Assembly (NCBI GenBank): GCA_032027205.1 | Contig: JAVSMN010000001.1 | Coordinates: forward strand, 3,165,418 to 3,229,417 | DNA: 64,000 bases | Direction of reading: 5' to 3' | Source: Zeimonas sp032027205 | GTDB taxonomy: Bacteria; Pseudomonadota; Gammaproteobacteria; Burkholderiales; Burkholderiaceae_E | In this document: positions 1-8,336 of the stretch, piece after piece | Layout of the letters: each line of letters begins with the position of its first letter | How positions within the stretch are numbered: position 1 is the stretch's first letter | Program-made: the position numbers and the translations under genes | The notes under the pieces: model-generated | Database searches by the model: none | Told to the model about the DNA's origin: nothing | Seen by the model: only the letters and a program-made list of their open reading frames with translations

Positions 1-213
1 ATCGAGGCAGGGAGCTCGAACGACTTCGTACCCCTGGCTATTCGCGTCCGATCGCGATGCCTGCGATCGATCGATCAGCGGAGCGCCGACCGTCAGAACG
101 ATCGGCTTCCATCCGAATTCCGGAAGATATTGTGCGAAGCGAAGCGTTCGCTGCAGTCCGCTACTCGATTGTATCGGAGGGAAGTGAAACGCAACGAGCA
201 GAACGGTGCGCAC
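1..213 (-). CDS. Glycosyltransferase family 4, N-terminal fragment (runs off left edge)
   Basis: This is the first 71 codons of a minus-strand gene that continues beyond base 1. Translation from a GTG at 213-211 gives a hydrophobic beta strand, then FHFPPIQSSSGLQRT, then a region with YLPEFGWKPIVLTV and VVRAPCLD. This layout (PP..GG/SSG-x-R near the N-terminus, then 'fGWkP.VLTV') is what the first Rossmann domain of GT4/GT-B glycosyltransferases looks like. The gene starts 25 nt after the stop of the TPR gene and continues the acyl carrier-TPR operon, which fits a sugar transferase of the exopolysaccharide pathway. I see no clear Shine-Dalgarno, so the start is tentative. Substrate cannot be told from this fragment. 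Confidence 0.72.
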   Translation of the reverse strand, partial: MRTVLLVAFHFPPIQSSSGLQRTLRFAQYLPEFGWKPIVLTVGAPLIDRSQASRSDANSQGYEVVRAPCLD

Positions 214-238
214 GAGCTGGGAAGAACCGGGTCGAGGG

Positions 239-916
239 TTACTTCCAGACGCCGGCGCGCACCAGTTGCTCCCGCAGCGCCGGAAATTGAACGCCCCCCG
301 CGTACGCGCGCTTGGCGAGGGCGAGCGCTTTCTCGTTTTCGCCGAGCGCACTCCAGGCAAGCGCAAGGTTGTACTCGATTTGAGGATTGAGTTCGAGCCT
401 TTCAGCGGCTTCCAGTTGCTTGCGTGCGTCGTCTTTCCGCTCTTTCTTGATCAGATAGTCGGCATACAGCGCGTGGACTTGCGCATCGTCGGGGGCGAAG
501 CGAAGGGCGCGGTCGAAATAACATTCGATCGGAAACAAGGCACCGGGCACTCGCGACGCGCCATTGTGCAGTTGACCATAACGGGTCATCGCGTAGAGCG
601 CACGCGGATGGTTCGGAAACGCCCGCAGCGTGTAATCGATGTCGCCGCCGATCCTGGCGCTGCTTTCACCACCGACCAGCGACTCCACCTTCGGAGTGAA
701 GTGAAACCGCTCGACCAAAGGCGCTTTCTCGGGGTGCTTGCGGTAGTCGTAGGGCCCGTATTGCCCGGGTTTTGGCTGCAGATCTCCGCAGGTTCCCAAA
801 CCCCGCAACGGTTCGGCAGCATCGGCATGCCCAGGGAGGAAGCCGACTGCGGCGAACAGCAGGGCAGCGGCGAGGAGCGTCGTTCTTGCGAGTCTCGAGA
901 GTCGCTCAACCTGCAT
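239..916 (-). CDS. Secreted TPR-repeat protein
   Basis: A 225-residue protein with an N-terminal signal peptide: Arg-containing n-region, hydrophobic stretch LAAALLFAAVGFL, then an Ala-rich cleavage site around residue 30. The C-terminal half contains tetratricopeptide-like helices (PDDAQVHALYADYLIKK, LNPQIEYNLALAWSALG). The middle part (PYDYRKHPEKAPLVERFHF) is of a type seen in periplasmic TPR proteins of exosortase clusters. The ATG at 916 overlaps the end of the acyl carrier protein gene by 11 nt, so the two are translationally coupled. Role is inferred to be a periplasmic scaffold in exopolysaccharide export or assembly; no enzymatic motif is visible. Confidence 0.78.
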   Translation of the reverse strand: MQVERLSRLARTTLLAAALLFAAVGFLPGHADAAEPLRGLGTCGDLQPKPGQYGPYDYRKHPEKAPLVERFHFTPKVESLVGGESSARIGGDIDYTLRAFPNHPRALYAMTRYGQLHNGASRVPGALFPIECYFDRALRFAPDDAQVHALYADYLIKKERKDDARKQLEAAERLELNPQIEYNLALAWSALGENEKALALAKRAYAGGVQFPALREQLVRAGVWK

Positions 917-1163
917 GCGGAAGTTGCTGCCGCACGAACGATTCGAGAGCACCGAAGGTGGCAAACGCATCAGCAGATACCTCGTCGTCGGGAATCGAAA
1001 TTCCCATTTCATCCTCGATCGCGGCGAGGATCCCCACGACCGCCATCGAGTCGAGTTCGGGAATCCTTCCGAGCAATGCCGAGTCGCGGCGGAACGAGTC
1101 TGCCGGATAGGCAGGCCCGAGTTGCGCGGCAAGAATTCGTGAGATCGTCTGTGTCAGATCCAT
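906..1163 (-). CDS. Acyl carrier protein (phosphopantetheine carrier)
   Basis: An 85-residue acidic four-helix carrier protein. The phosphopantetheine attachment site is ELDSM with Ser39, the family's DSL/DSM motif, followed by AVVGILAAIEDEMGISIPDDE, typical of the second helix. It heads a minus-strand operon with the TPR protein and a GT4 transferase. Exosortase A loci commonly carry a dedicated carrier protein together with an acyl ligase and a PLP decarboxylase, and both are present here at 8337-11221. I infer that it carries the acyl or aminoacyl group activated by that ligase; the actual substrate is unknown. Confidence 0.85.
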   Translation of the reverse strand: MDLTQTISRILAAQLGPAYPADSFRRDSALLGRIPELDSMAVVGILAAIEDEMGISIPDDEVSADAFATFGALESFVRQQLPHAG

Positions 1164-1601
1164 GGCTACGAGTATCGTCCAAGCCGGGTGGCGCGCAGCA
1201 GTCTAGCAAGCTGTCGCATCGATGCTGTGCCAAACCTAACACGCCGGCCGCCTGGACGACGCTAGACTCTCGGACTCGGCGCACTGCGACAGCGCGTCGA
1301 CCCGGTGAACGTTTAGTGCCTGTCAAATCTGGCGGAGCCGTTCATACCGGTTGGCCGAACGGCGTCGAGCAAGATGGGTCGACGACGGACCTCCACGACG
1401 AGCACCTGGACACGAGATGGTCCTGGATACCACAACCCTGCTAGTCCCGGTGCGGTGCGCCCCCGACGCAACGAGCGGAGCAGCCACTGCGGCGAAGCCC
1501 TGCGACGACGAGGGCTTACGGTGCGCGAGACCTCCGTCTCGCGCACTTCGCAGTTGAGGACCGTCGGGTAGTTCGCTCCACCCCATACGAAGGAATAGAG
1601 C
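1164..1601. other. Divergent intergenic region between carrier protein and flippase genes
   Basis: This 438-nt stretch separates the minus-strand carrier-protein operon from the plus-strand flippase operon and must hold both promoters. I find no convincing gene in it. It contains a perfect 11-bp hairpin (1521-1546) and a smaller inverted repeat CCGTTC (1338-1343)/GAACGG (1357-1362). A TGGCAC element read on the minus strand (1232-1227) looks like half of a sigma-54 promoter, but the GC element is two bases too far away. No clear sigma-70 promoter stands out. Confidence 0.5.
1521..1546 (+). promoter_or_regulatory. Perfect 11-bp hairpin in the flippase leader
   Basis: The arm GTGCGCGAGAC (1521-1531), a four-base loop CTCC and the exact reverse complement GTCTCGCGCAC (1536-1546) form a very GC-rich stem ending 55 nt before the flippase start. 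No T-run follows on either strand, so it is not a canonical intrinsic terminator. It may be an attenuator, a leader RNA structure, or a dyad operator between divergent genes. Confidence 0.55.
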
Positions 1602-3059
1602 TTGAGCATCAAGCGAGGCGTCGCGATCAGTTTCGGTCGCACAGGCGCGAATTTCCTGATTTCCTTCGTATCGAACGTCGTTCTTGCGAGGCTCCTTCTT
1701 CCCTCCGAGATCGGCATTTTTTCGACCGCGCTTGCCGTGCTGACCATCCTGCACGCAGTCCGCGATTTCGGCCTTGGCCGGTACCTGCTCAAGGAACCGA
1801 GTCTCACGGACGACAAGATCCGTACCGTCTTCGGCGTGGCGATCCTGATCAGCTGGTCGCTCGGGTCGATCGTCTATTTTTCGCGACACGGTGCTGCGGA
1901 CTTCTACCGGGAACCGCAGATTGCGGGACTGCTGGCGTTGCTCTCGGTCAATTTTTTCTTCCTGCCCTTCGGGCAGCCCGCGCTTGCGCTGATGCGCCGT
2001 GAGCGCAGATACGGCCGGCTATCGGTGATTGCCGTCGTCTCGACGCTGCTGGGCTCCGGGGTCTCGATCGTCTCGGCACTGTTGGGTTACGGACCTTTCG
2101 CGCTCGCGCACGGCGCCATTGCCAATACCGGCGCCACGGTCGTCCTGTGCCTGGCGTCGCGGCCCGACCACCTGCTGATGCTTCCTTCCTTGAAGGCGTG
2201 GCGCAGCGTCCTCCACTTCGGCAGTGTCGGGTCGTTTGCCACGTTGGTCGGCCAATTCGGCGCTCAGGCTCCGGAGTTGCTGCTCGGGCGTTTCCTCGGA
2301 TTCTCGGCGGTCGGCCTGTATAGCCGCGCGCTCGGCCTCTCCGCGCTGATTCAGGCGCTGTTCGCGCAGGCAATCGCGTGGGTGATGGGGGCCGAGTTCG
2401 CGGCCGTCTTCCGCTCGGGAAAGGCGCCCGCCAATTCCGTGCTGGCCATCACCGATTTCCTGGCGGTAGTCGGGTGGCCGGCGCTGGTCTTCCTGGCTCT
2501 GAAGGCTGAAGCGATCATCTTCGTTCTGTACGGCGAGAACTGGCTGCCGGCGGCAACGTTGGTTCCGGCGCTGTGCGTCTATCAAGGTGCGCGGCTGCTG
2601 ATTTCCCAGGCGGGAGCGTTGTACGAGGGCAGCGGCAACGTGAAGTTGCAACTGCGTAACGCGACGATCCTGCAACTGCTCTCGGTTGGCTTGCTGATCC
2701 TCGGCAGTCTGCACTCGCTGGTCGCCGTCGCCTGGCTGCGGGCATTGCAGGGCGTCGCCGACGTCCTGGTTCATGCGAGCGTATACCGACGCCACGTCGG
2801 AATCGGTGTGCGAAACCTCCTCGCTGCCTGCCGCCGCTCGCTCATCATCACGGGTGGAGTCGCTGCGGTACTGATCCTACTCATCGCACTGGAGCCGTTC
2901 TTCGCGCGCGGTCCTGTGAGCGCGTTGGTGATCGAGGCGATCGCCGTGGCCGTAACCTATTTCGCTCTGCTGTACGCGACCCGACACCCGCTGTTCGAAC
3001 AGATCAGGTCCGCTGCTCAAAAGGCGAGATCGATCGGCTTTTGTGGAAGAAGAGCGTGA
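1602..3059 (+). CDS. Polysaccharide flippase (Wzx/MATE-like, PST family)
   Basis: A 485-residue inner-membrane protein with about 12-14 hydrophobic segments. The N-terminus (GVAISFGRTGANFLISFVSN, then VLARLLLPSEIGIFS) is the signature of oligosaccharide flippases of the polysaccharide transport family. It would move undecaprenyl-linked repeat units across the inner membrane. The start is a TTG; it is supported by AAGGA (1590-1594) seven bases upstream. The gene is followed at once by the heparinase-like gene and then the methyltransferase fusion on the same strand, suggesting an operon. The final ~20 residues are cytoplasmic and basic. Confidence 0.9.
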   Translation: MSIKRGVAISFGRTGANFLISFVSNVVLARLLLPSEIGIFSTALAVLTILHAVRDFGLGRYLLKEPSLTDDKIRTVFGVAILISWSLGSIVYFSRHGAADFYREPQIAGLLALLSVNFFFLPFGQPALALMRRERRYGRLSVIAVVSTLLGSGVSIVSALLGYGPFALAHGAIANTGATVVLCLASRPDHLLMLPSLKAWRSVLHFGSVGSFATLVGQFGAQAPELLLGRFLGFSAVGLYSRALGLSALIQALFAQAIAWVMGAEFAAVFRSGKAPANSVLAITDFLAVVGWPALVFLALKAEAIIFVLYGENWLPAATLVPALCVYQGARLLISQAGALYEGSGNVKLQLRNATILQLLSVGLLILGSLHSLVAVAWLRALQGVADVLVHASVYRRHVGIGVRNLLAACRRSLIITGGVAAVLILLIALEPFFARGPVSALVIEAIAVAVTYFALLYATRHPLFEQIRSAAQKARSIGFCGRRA

Positions 3060-3061
3060 AG

Positions 3062-5332
3062 ATGCCGCCGGAAGCGATGTATCGGCATCTGCAACAGGCG
3101 ATGCGACTCGCTCGGAAGGCGCTTCGCAGACGGGTTCCGCGCAGGCGCGCCACGCCGTATCGACCGCGTTTTGACGAGAAGCTGCCGTTTCCGGTGGATC
3201 AACGCGGGGTCTTCTTCGCCGACTCCGAGCGTATTCGCGAACTCGCCGCGCGGTTGTGCGCGTCGAAGTCGCCGTGGGTTGCGCACGCCCTGTCGAGGGT
3301 TCACGGCGATCGGACGGCCGGTCTGCGCGTCTACTCGAAGCGTGCTCCGAAGCTCGATCGTTCTTTCCCCTGGGGAGCGCTGGAAAAGGGGCCGGGCGAC
3401 GACGTGCTGTATGCGGTGCGACCGCACCGATTTGCGTTTGCTCCCAGGTTCGCGCTCGCGATCCTGTATGAGGATGCTTCGCCCGATGTCCTCGCCGACA
3501 TCCTCGAGGGATGGGTCGCGTTCGCGAATGGCGGAACGAGCTTCTACCCTTATCTGAGCACGCTGGTGGTGATCCAGCGTTCGCTCGCGCTGAGCTGGGC
3601 CTACGCGTTCGTTTCTGCTTCGTCGGCATCGCAGAGCAGCGCCGGGGTGCGCGTTCGATCTCTCATCCTGAAGATCCTTCAAGCCGATATCGACTTCCTG
3701 TTTCTGCATCTCGGCACCGGCTATCCGAACAATCATTTGTTGGTCGAGCGTTTCGCTGCATGGTATTTCGCCGTCGTTTTCCCGGAAATGGTTCCCGGAC
3801 GGCGAAGTGCCGACGAACTCGAACGCGAGTTCACCGATGAAATGTTGCGCCAGACCTACCCGGATGGCGGAGGGTTCGAGCACTCGCTTCACTATCACGA
3901 GTTCGGCTGCGAGATGGCAGCCGCCTACCTCCAGCTGAACAAGCGTCGTGGCCGTTCGGTATTGCCCGTCGCCTCGGAGCGCGTGCGTCGAATGCTCGAA
4001 TTCCAGGTCGAACTGGGGGGGCCTGATTGCCTGACGCACGGGTACGGGAATGGGACTGAAGACCCGCTGTTCCCGCTCGATTCCGAAGAGGGGTACGCGA
4101 CGGCGGCACTGCGGGAGTTGTACCGTTCGCTCTTCTGCGCCCAGTTGAGTCCGGCCCCGTCGTCTTCCGGTTCGATCGAGCGCGCTTTCTGGCTTCTCGG
4201 CGGCGAAATCGCCCAAGGCAGGCCGGACGCCGTCAGTTCCACCGGAATGACGTCGTGGGAGGACAGCGGCTTTCATCTTTTCACGCAGCCGGGAAGTTTG
4301 GCTCGTGTAATTTTTCGTACCGGGCCACCGCCGTCCCATGATCCCATGCCGGGACACATGCATGCCGACTGGATGAGTGTCTACGCTAGCTGCGGTGTGC
4401 AACCGCTCCTGGTCGATTCCGGTACCTGGTCCTATCGGCTCGGCGCGGGGGGCGCCGCGACCGCGGGTCGACAATATTTCGCCGGCCCCTCGTCGCACAA
4501 CGCTCTGGTCATCGACGAGGTCGATCCACTCGGGACGCTGCACGGAGATTTCCGCGAAGGATCGCCGCCGGTGCGTGTACGCCGCCGTTGCCTTGCCGGC
4601 GAGGATCGCCTCGAATGGGTCGAATGCGAAGTGGTCGGCGAGTCGCTCTACGCGGGCCATCGCCGGGGGGTGGTCCACGTCGAAGGGCACTACTGGATAC
4701 TCTACGACCGCCTCCCTGCGGCGATGCCCGCGCACTGCGTAAGGCTGAAGTTCCAGGCGCCGCCCTCCGTTGGTTGCCGTGTGACGGACCACGACTTTGC
4801 GCTCGTCGAAGGCCGGGACGCGCGGCTGTGGATTGCGAAAGGTTCGACCCTTGCGCGGGCGGGAATGGCATGTGGTGAACGCGAACCGCCCGGCGGGTGG
4901 TATTCGCCGCGGTACGGCGAAGTGCTGCCCGCGCCGCAGTTGTCCTATACGCTCGACAACCGCAGTGCTTCGGCTGCTCTCGTGTTCGGATTCGGCCCCT
5001 CGTCGGCGTTCCCCGTCGACGTCGAGGAGTTGGATGGCGGCCTCGCGATCCGATGCCGACGCGAGGAGAGTACCGATCTCCTTCTCGTTGCAACGGATGA
5101 CGAACCGATCCGGCTGATCGGGGAGGGGTGGCGACAGAATGCCTCCCTCGTCTGGTCGTCCCGTTCGGGCAGAGACGTGCAGCGTCGACGGGTCGGCTGG
5201 CGTTCGCCGGTCAGCGGGAGCGTGACGCCGGCGGCCAACCGAGAAGACGATCTGCCGCGGATCGAGGAACGATCGATCTCGGGTGCGGGCAGCGTGGTTT
5301 CGATGATGCTGGGGGCAAGACAATGGCAGTAG
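3062..5332 (+). CDS. Heparinase II/III-family polysaccharide lyase
   Basis: A protein of about 756 residues with the two-domain layout of heparinase II/III and related uronate lyases: an N-terminal alpha-toroid with NNHLLVERFAAWYFA and DGGGFEHSLHYHEFG, then a beta-sandwich with HMHADWMSVYASCG and LLVDSGTW, where the His/Asp residues match the usual H-x-H-x-D metal/active-site region. It would cut acidic glycan by beta-elimination, consistent with the UDP-uronic acid genes at 38.3-40.7 kb. No signal peptide is obvious, so its export is unclear. I chose the ATG at 3062, preceded by GAAGAAGAG; a TTG at 3041 in the same frame is an alternative. Confidence 0.85.
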   Translation: MPPEAMYRHLQQAMRLARKALRRRVPRRRATPYRPRFDEKLPFPVDQRGVFFADSERIRELAARLCASKSPWVAHALSRVHGDRTAGLRVYSKRAPKLDRSFPWGALEKGPGDDVLYAVRPHRFAFAPRFALAILYEDASPDVLADILEGWVAFANGGTSFYPYLSTLVVIQRSLALSWAYAFVSASSASQSSAGVRVRSLILKILQADIDFLFLHLGTGYPNNHLLVERFAAWYFAVVFPEMVPGRRSADELEREFTDEMLRQTYPDGGGFEHSLHYHEFGCEMAAAYLQLNKRRGRSVLPVASERVRRMLEFQVELGGPDCLTHGYGNGTEDPLFPLDSEEGYATAALRELYRSLFCAQLSPAPSSSGSIERAFWLLGGEIAQGRPDAVSSTGMTSWEDSGFHLFTQPGSLARVIFRTGPPPSHDPMPGHMHADWMSVYASCGVQPLLVDSGTWSYRLGAGGAATAGRQYFAGPSSHNALVIDEVDPLGTLHGDFREGSPPVRVRRRCLAGEDRLEWVECEVVGESLYAGHRRGVVHVEGHYWILYDRLPAAMPAHCVRLKFQAPPSVGCRVTDHDFALVEGRDARLWIAKGSTLARAGMACGEREPPGGWYSPRYGEVLPAPQLSYTLDNRSASAALVFGFGPSSAFPVDVEELDGGLAIRCRREESTDLLLVATDDEPIRLIGEGWRQNASLVWSSRSGRDVQRRRVGWRSPVSGSVTPAANREDDLPRIEERSISGAGSVVSMMLGARQWQ

Positions 5333-5345
5333 CAGTTGGAGTGGC

Positions 5346-7457
5346 GTGTCAAACGAAAAGCGGATGCGGCGAATGAGTCAACTCAGTGCAGAGACGATCC
5401 CTTCCAGGACGATCCCCGACATCCGGCGGGACGATCTTTCGTGCCCGAGATGCCTCGGGAAAATGAACGTTTTCGATCATTCCGCCAAATGTGTCGAGTG
5501 CGGCGCCACTTACCGGGTCGACGATGGAATCATCGACTTGCGGACGCATCGCAACGACTATTATTTCAACCCGGTGCCGCGCGAGGAAATGCGGCAGTTG
5601 ACCGTGTCCGGGAAAACGAGCCCCTGGCCCCTCACCATTCGACGCTTCCTCGAGTCGGTCAACCACAATCCGGACTGGCTCGACAATCTGGTGGCCGACG
5701 GGCGTTATGCGTGGCAATTGTTCCTGAAGTTTTCGCCGGATTCCCGCGTGCTCGACCTGGGCTGCGGACTCGGTAATCTCGCGAACAACATCGCGGGCAA
5801 CGTCGCCCACGTGTACGCGCTCGATCTGACGTACGAGCGCCTGCAGTTCGCGCATCTGCGTTTCGACAAATCAGGGGTCGGCGAGAGGATCACATTGCTC
5901 GCCGGGGGCGATTCGGAGCATCTGCCGTTCCCGGATCAAAGTCTCGACTGCGTCACGCTTTCGGGCGTCCTCGAGTGGGTGGCAGACGACGACAGTTGGG
6001 GGCGCGAAGGATCGAAGCTTCAAAAAGCAGTAGCCGGCGTCAGGAGCTTTTTCGGAGCATCGAACCCTCGACGAACCCAGCTCCGCTTCCTGAAGGAGAT
6101 CCGGCGCGTATTGAAACCGGAAGGACAGATCTTCGTCGGCATCGAAAACCGCCTGAGTTATCGGTATTTCGGCGGACGCCCCGATCATCACTCGGGATTG
6201 TGGTACGCGTCGTTGCTGCCGCGATTCGCGGCGAACCTGTATTCGATCGTCGCCAATCGCCGACCATACCGGACCTATACGTATTCGTACGCCGGATACT
6301 CGCGTTTGCTGAAAGAGGCCGGATTCCCGGTGCAGGAGTTCATCGGGCTGAATCCCGGGTATTCGAATCTCACCGAGTTGATTCCGTTCCAGACGAACGG
6401 AAACCTGTGGAAGGCGCCTAGATCCTCCGGGCGTCATGCGATCAAGCGCGGCAGGAATTTTGTTCCCGCCTACGGGATCATCGGCTCGCAAAAGGCGTCC
6501 GATCGGCCGACGCTCGCCGAACAATTGGCCTTCGCGATTTCCCGCGATTTTCGAAGTGCAGGCGGTTCGATCCACTTCTCGTCGTTCGGAGTCACGGGGA
6601 AGCACAAGGGGATCATCCGGGGATCCGTCGGCGACGCGTCGATCGTCGTCAAGGTGCCCTTCGGCATGGCGGCGACGTCGGGGTGCGAGTCGAACTACGC
6701 TTTTCTCGAAGAATCGAAGGCAAACGGGAGGCTGTCGGGTTTGCTCGCCGAGCCGTTGGGACGAGGAAAGGTCCAGGGTATGCGCTATTTCGTGGAGCGC
6801 AGGGTCAAAGGCCGGCTGCTCGCCACCGCGCTCACCGTCGAGAACGCGCCATCTTTTTTCAGCGCGGCTTCAAGACTCCTGGAGACGCTGAATCCTCGAC
6901 TGCTCCCCGGCGGCCCGCTTTCGCCGACGGGGGAGTTGTTTCGTCTTCAAGTTTCGGATCCGCTGGAGCAGGTCCGGGCGGCGGTCGAGGGCTCGACGTT
7001 GGCCGACGACCTGCAGCGATATTTCGAAAACCATCTAGGCGGTTTGTCTGCTTGCTGCGGGATCGCCCACGGCGACATGAGCGTGAGCAACATCTTCGTC
7101 GAAGGACCCGAGGTGTCGGGAATCGTCGACTGGGATGCGGTCGATCGCGCAGGATTGCCGATACTCGATGCACTGGGTTACACGGACAGCGTGCGACGGT
7201 TGCTGGCATCGGGCGAAAGCACGGCGTCCAACGTCGCTCGTCTCGCCGACTGGAAGCAACTCGACCCGGTCGAGCGCGAATTCCTGGGATCGTGGTATGA
7301 GCGGTCCGGGATTCCGGTGGCGAAGCACGCCGCGTTCGTCAGTCTCTATTGGCTGCAACACGTCGCCCAGCAACTCCATCACGGCCTTCAATACGACCGG
7401 CCGGCGATAGATCAGCGAATCGAAAAGGTGTTCGAGCGTTTGATCCAGCCTGCGTAA
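5346..7457 (+). CDS. Fusion: zinc-ribbon SAM methyltransferase + aminoglycoside-phosphotransferase-like kinase
   Basis: A 703-residue protein with three parts. Residues 33-52 form a CxxC...CxxC zinc ribbon of the Trm112-like type often placed before methyltransferases. Residues 130-290 carry a class I SAM domain with VLDLGCGLGN (motif I) and an acidic post-I residue (YALDL). The C-terminal ~260 residues look like an APH/choline-kinase fold: the catalytic loop is HGDMSVSNIFV and the metal-binding segment is VDWDAVDR. Both catalytic signatures look intact. In this locus the natural substrate is likely a sugar or lipid-linked sugar that is methylated and phosphorylated; this is inference. The GTG start at 5346 is tentative, with ATG codons at 5364 and 5373 as alternatives. 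Confidence 0.82.
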   Translation: MSNEKRMRRMSQLSAETIPSRTIPDIRRDDLSCPRCLGKMNVFDHSAKCVECGATYRVDDGIIDLRTHRNDYYFNPVPREEMRQLTVSGKTSPWPLTIRRFLESVNHNPDWLDNLVADGRYAWQLFLKFSPDSRVLDLGCGLGNLANNIAGNVAHVYALDLTYERLQFAHLRFDKSGVGERITLLAGGDSEHLPFPDQSLDCVTLSGVLEWVADDDSWGREGSKLQKAVAGVRSFFGASNPRRTQLRFLKEIRRVLKPEGQIFVGIENRLSYRYFGGRPDHHSGLWYASLLPRFAANLYSIVANRRPYRTYTYSYAGYSRLLKEAGFPVQEFIGLNPGYSNLTELIPFQTNGNLWKAPRSSGRHAIKRGRNFVPAYGIIGSQKASDRPTLAEQLAFAISRDFRSAGGSIHFSSFGVTGKHKGIIRGSVGDASIVVKVPFGMAATSGCESNYAFLEESKANGRLSGLLAEPLGRGKVQGMRYFVERRVKGRLLATALTVENAPSFFSAASRLLETLNPRLLPGGPLSPTGELFRLQVSDPLEQVRAAVEGSTLADDLQRYFENHLGGLSACCGIAHGDMSVSNIFVEGPEVSGIVDWDAVDRAGLPILDALGYTDSVRRLLASGESTASNVARLADWKQLDPVEREFLGSWYERSGIPVAKHAAFVSLYWLQHVAQQLHHGLQYDRPAIDQRIEKVFERLIQPA

Positions 7458-7485
7458 GCCGCCTGGCCCGGCCTTCGGACCTCCT

Positions 7486-8229
7486 CTATCGCAGGTCGTC
7501 GGCCGGCGCCCCCGCGTGCACGAAAAGGTCGAGCGTCCGACCGGGGCGTGAGTAGGCGAACTTCGGCCTCATCGACGTGATCATTACCTGGTGACCGAAC
7601 ATCACGACAAACATGGCCCAACCGATCGGCGTCGCGCCCAGGCGGGCGTGCGCATTCGACGACGGGCGGTTGTGCAGGTGCACCCAGCTCACCGTCGCAA
7701 CGATGCCGCGCTCTCGCAGGTGAAGAAAAGCCGTATCCCACAACCGCGCGAACAGGCGCCCGAGGCGATGACGGGGGTGGATGTAGAAGTCGTAGTCCCA
7801 CTCGACGCGAGTCGACGGGAGCGCATGGAAGCGGCAACGAACGATGCGCTCGCGGAGGATTCCCGGCTGGAGCCACATGAACCCGGCCAGCTCATCGCCC
7901 TTCAGAGCGGCTATGCAGGTGCTGCCGTCGTCGAAGCGTTGCGCAATGGCTCCCGAGGGACGCTGGAAAGCGGACTCCGGAACGGTATCGCGGCTGACTG
8001 CGTGGATCAGGAACGAGTCGTTCGCTCGCCTCGGAACGAGTTCCTTCTCGGGAACGGGCTGCGCGTAGAACCGCAGAACGTGCAATCCAGCCCGTCCGCG
8101 AGAGAGCAGGCCGAGAGCGCGATCCGTTTCGTAGACCATCCACCCGGCACTTCCCATGGCCCGGATGTCCGCGGCGATGCTCTTCATTCGCCTCGCTAGG
8201 CGGGCCTGGCACTTGTCGACGTTCCACAT
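7486..8229 (-). CDS. GNAT-family acetyltransferase
   Basis: A protein of about 247 residues. The C-terminal half shows the GNAT layout: a beta strand VEWDYDFYIHPRHRLGRLFARLWDTA around the acetyl-CoA pyrophosphate loop (RHRLGRL replaces the usual R/QxxGxG/A), followed by VSWVHLHNRPSSNAHARLGATPIGW, which matches the terminal GNAT strand and helix. It lies between two plus-strand operons and is transcribed towards the methyltransferase fusion. Substrate is unknown; N- or O-acetylation of a sugar is plausible from context. The start is uncertain: ATG at 8229 was chosen, and ATG at 8187 has a better Shine-Dalgarno (GAGG). Confidence 0.75.
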   Translation of the reverse strand: MWNVDKCQARLARRMKSIAADIRAMGSAGWMVYETDRALGLLSRGRAGLHVLRFYAQPVPEKELVPRRANDSFLIHAVSRDTVPESAFQRPSGAIAQRFDDGSTCIAALKGDELAGFMWLQPGILRERIVRCRFHALPSTRVEWDYDFYIHPRHRLGRLFARLWDTAFLHLRERGIVATVSWVHLHNRPSSNAHARLGATPIGWAMFVVMFGHQVMITSMRPKFAYSRPGRTLDLFVHAGAPADDLR

Positions 8230-8336
8230 GCTCGGGCCGATTCTACCGTCGCCCAACTGGACGCTTCAGTGCCATCTTCGACACTGCGCGGACAGGAAGA
8301 ACCGATAGACTTCAACGTCCTCGATACCCGACCCCG

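Noticed and set aside
1200..1240. Possible sigma-54 promoter upstream of the carrier protein (TGGCAC read on the minus strand at 1232-1227)
   Set aside because: The GC element is 14 instead of 12 bases from the GG, so the spacing is wrong.
3017..5323. Long minus-strand reading frame antisense to the heparinase-like gene
   Set aside because: It is low-complexity and Arg/Pro-rich in sequence, and the plus-strand frame has clear family motifs. High GC makes such antisense frames common.
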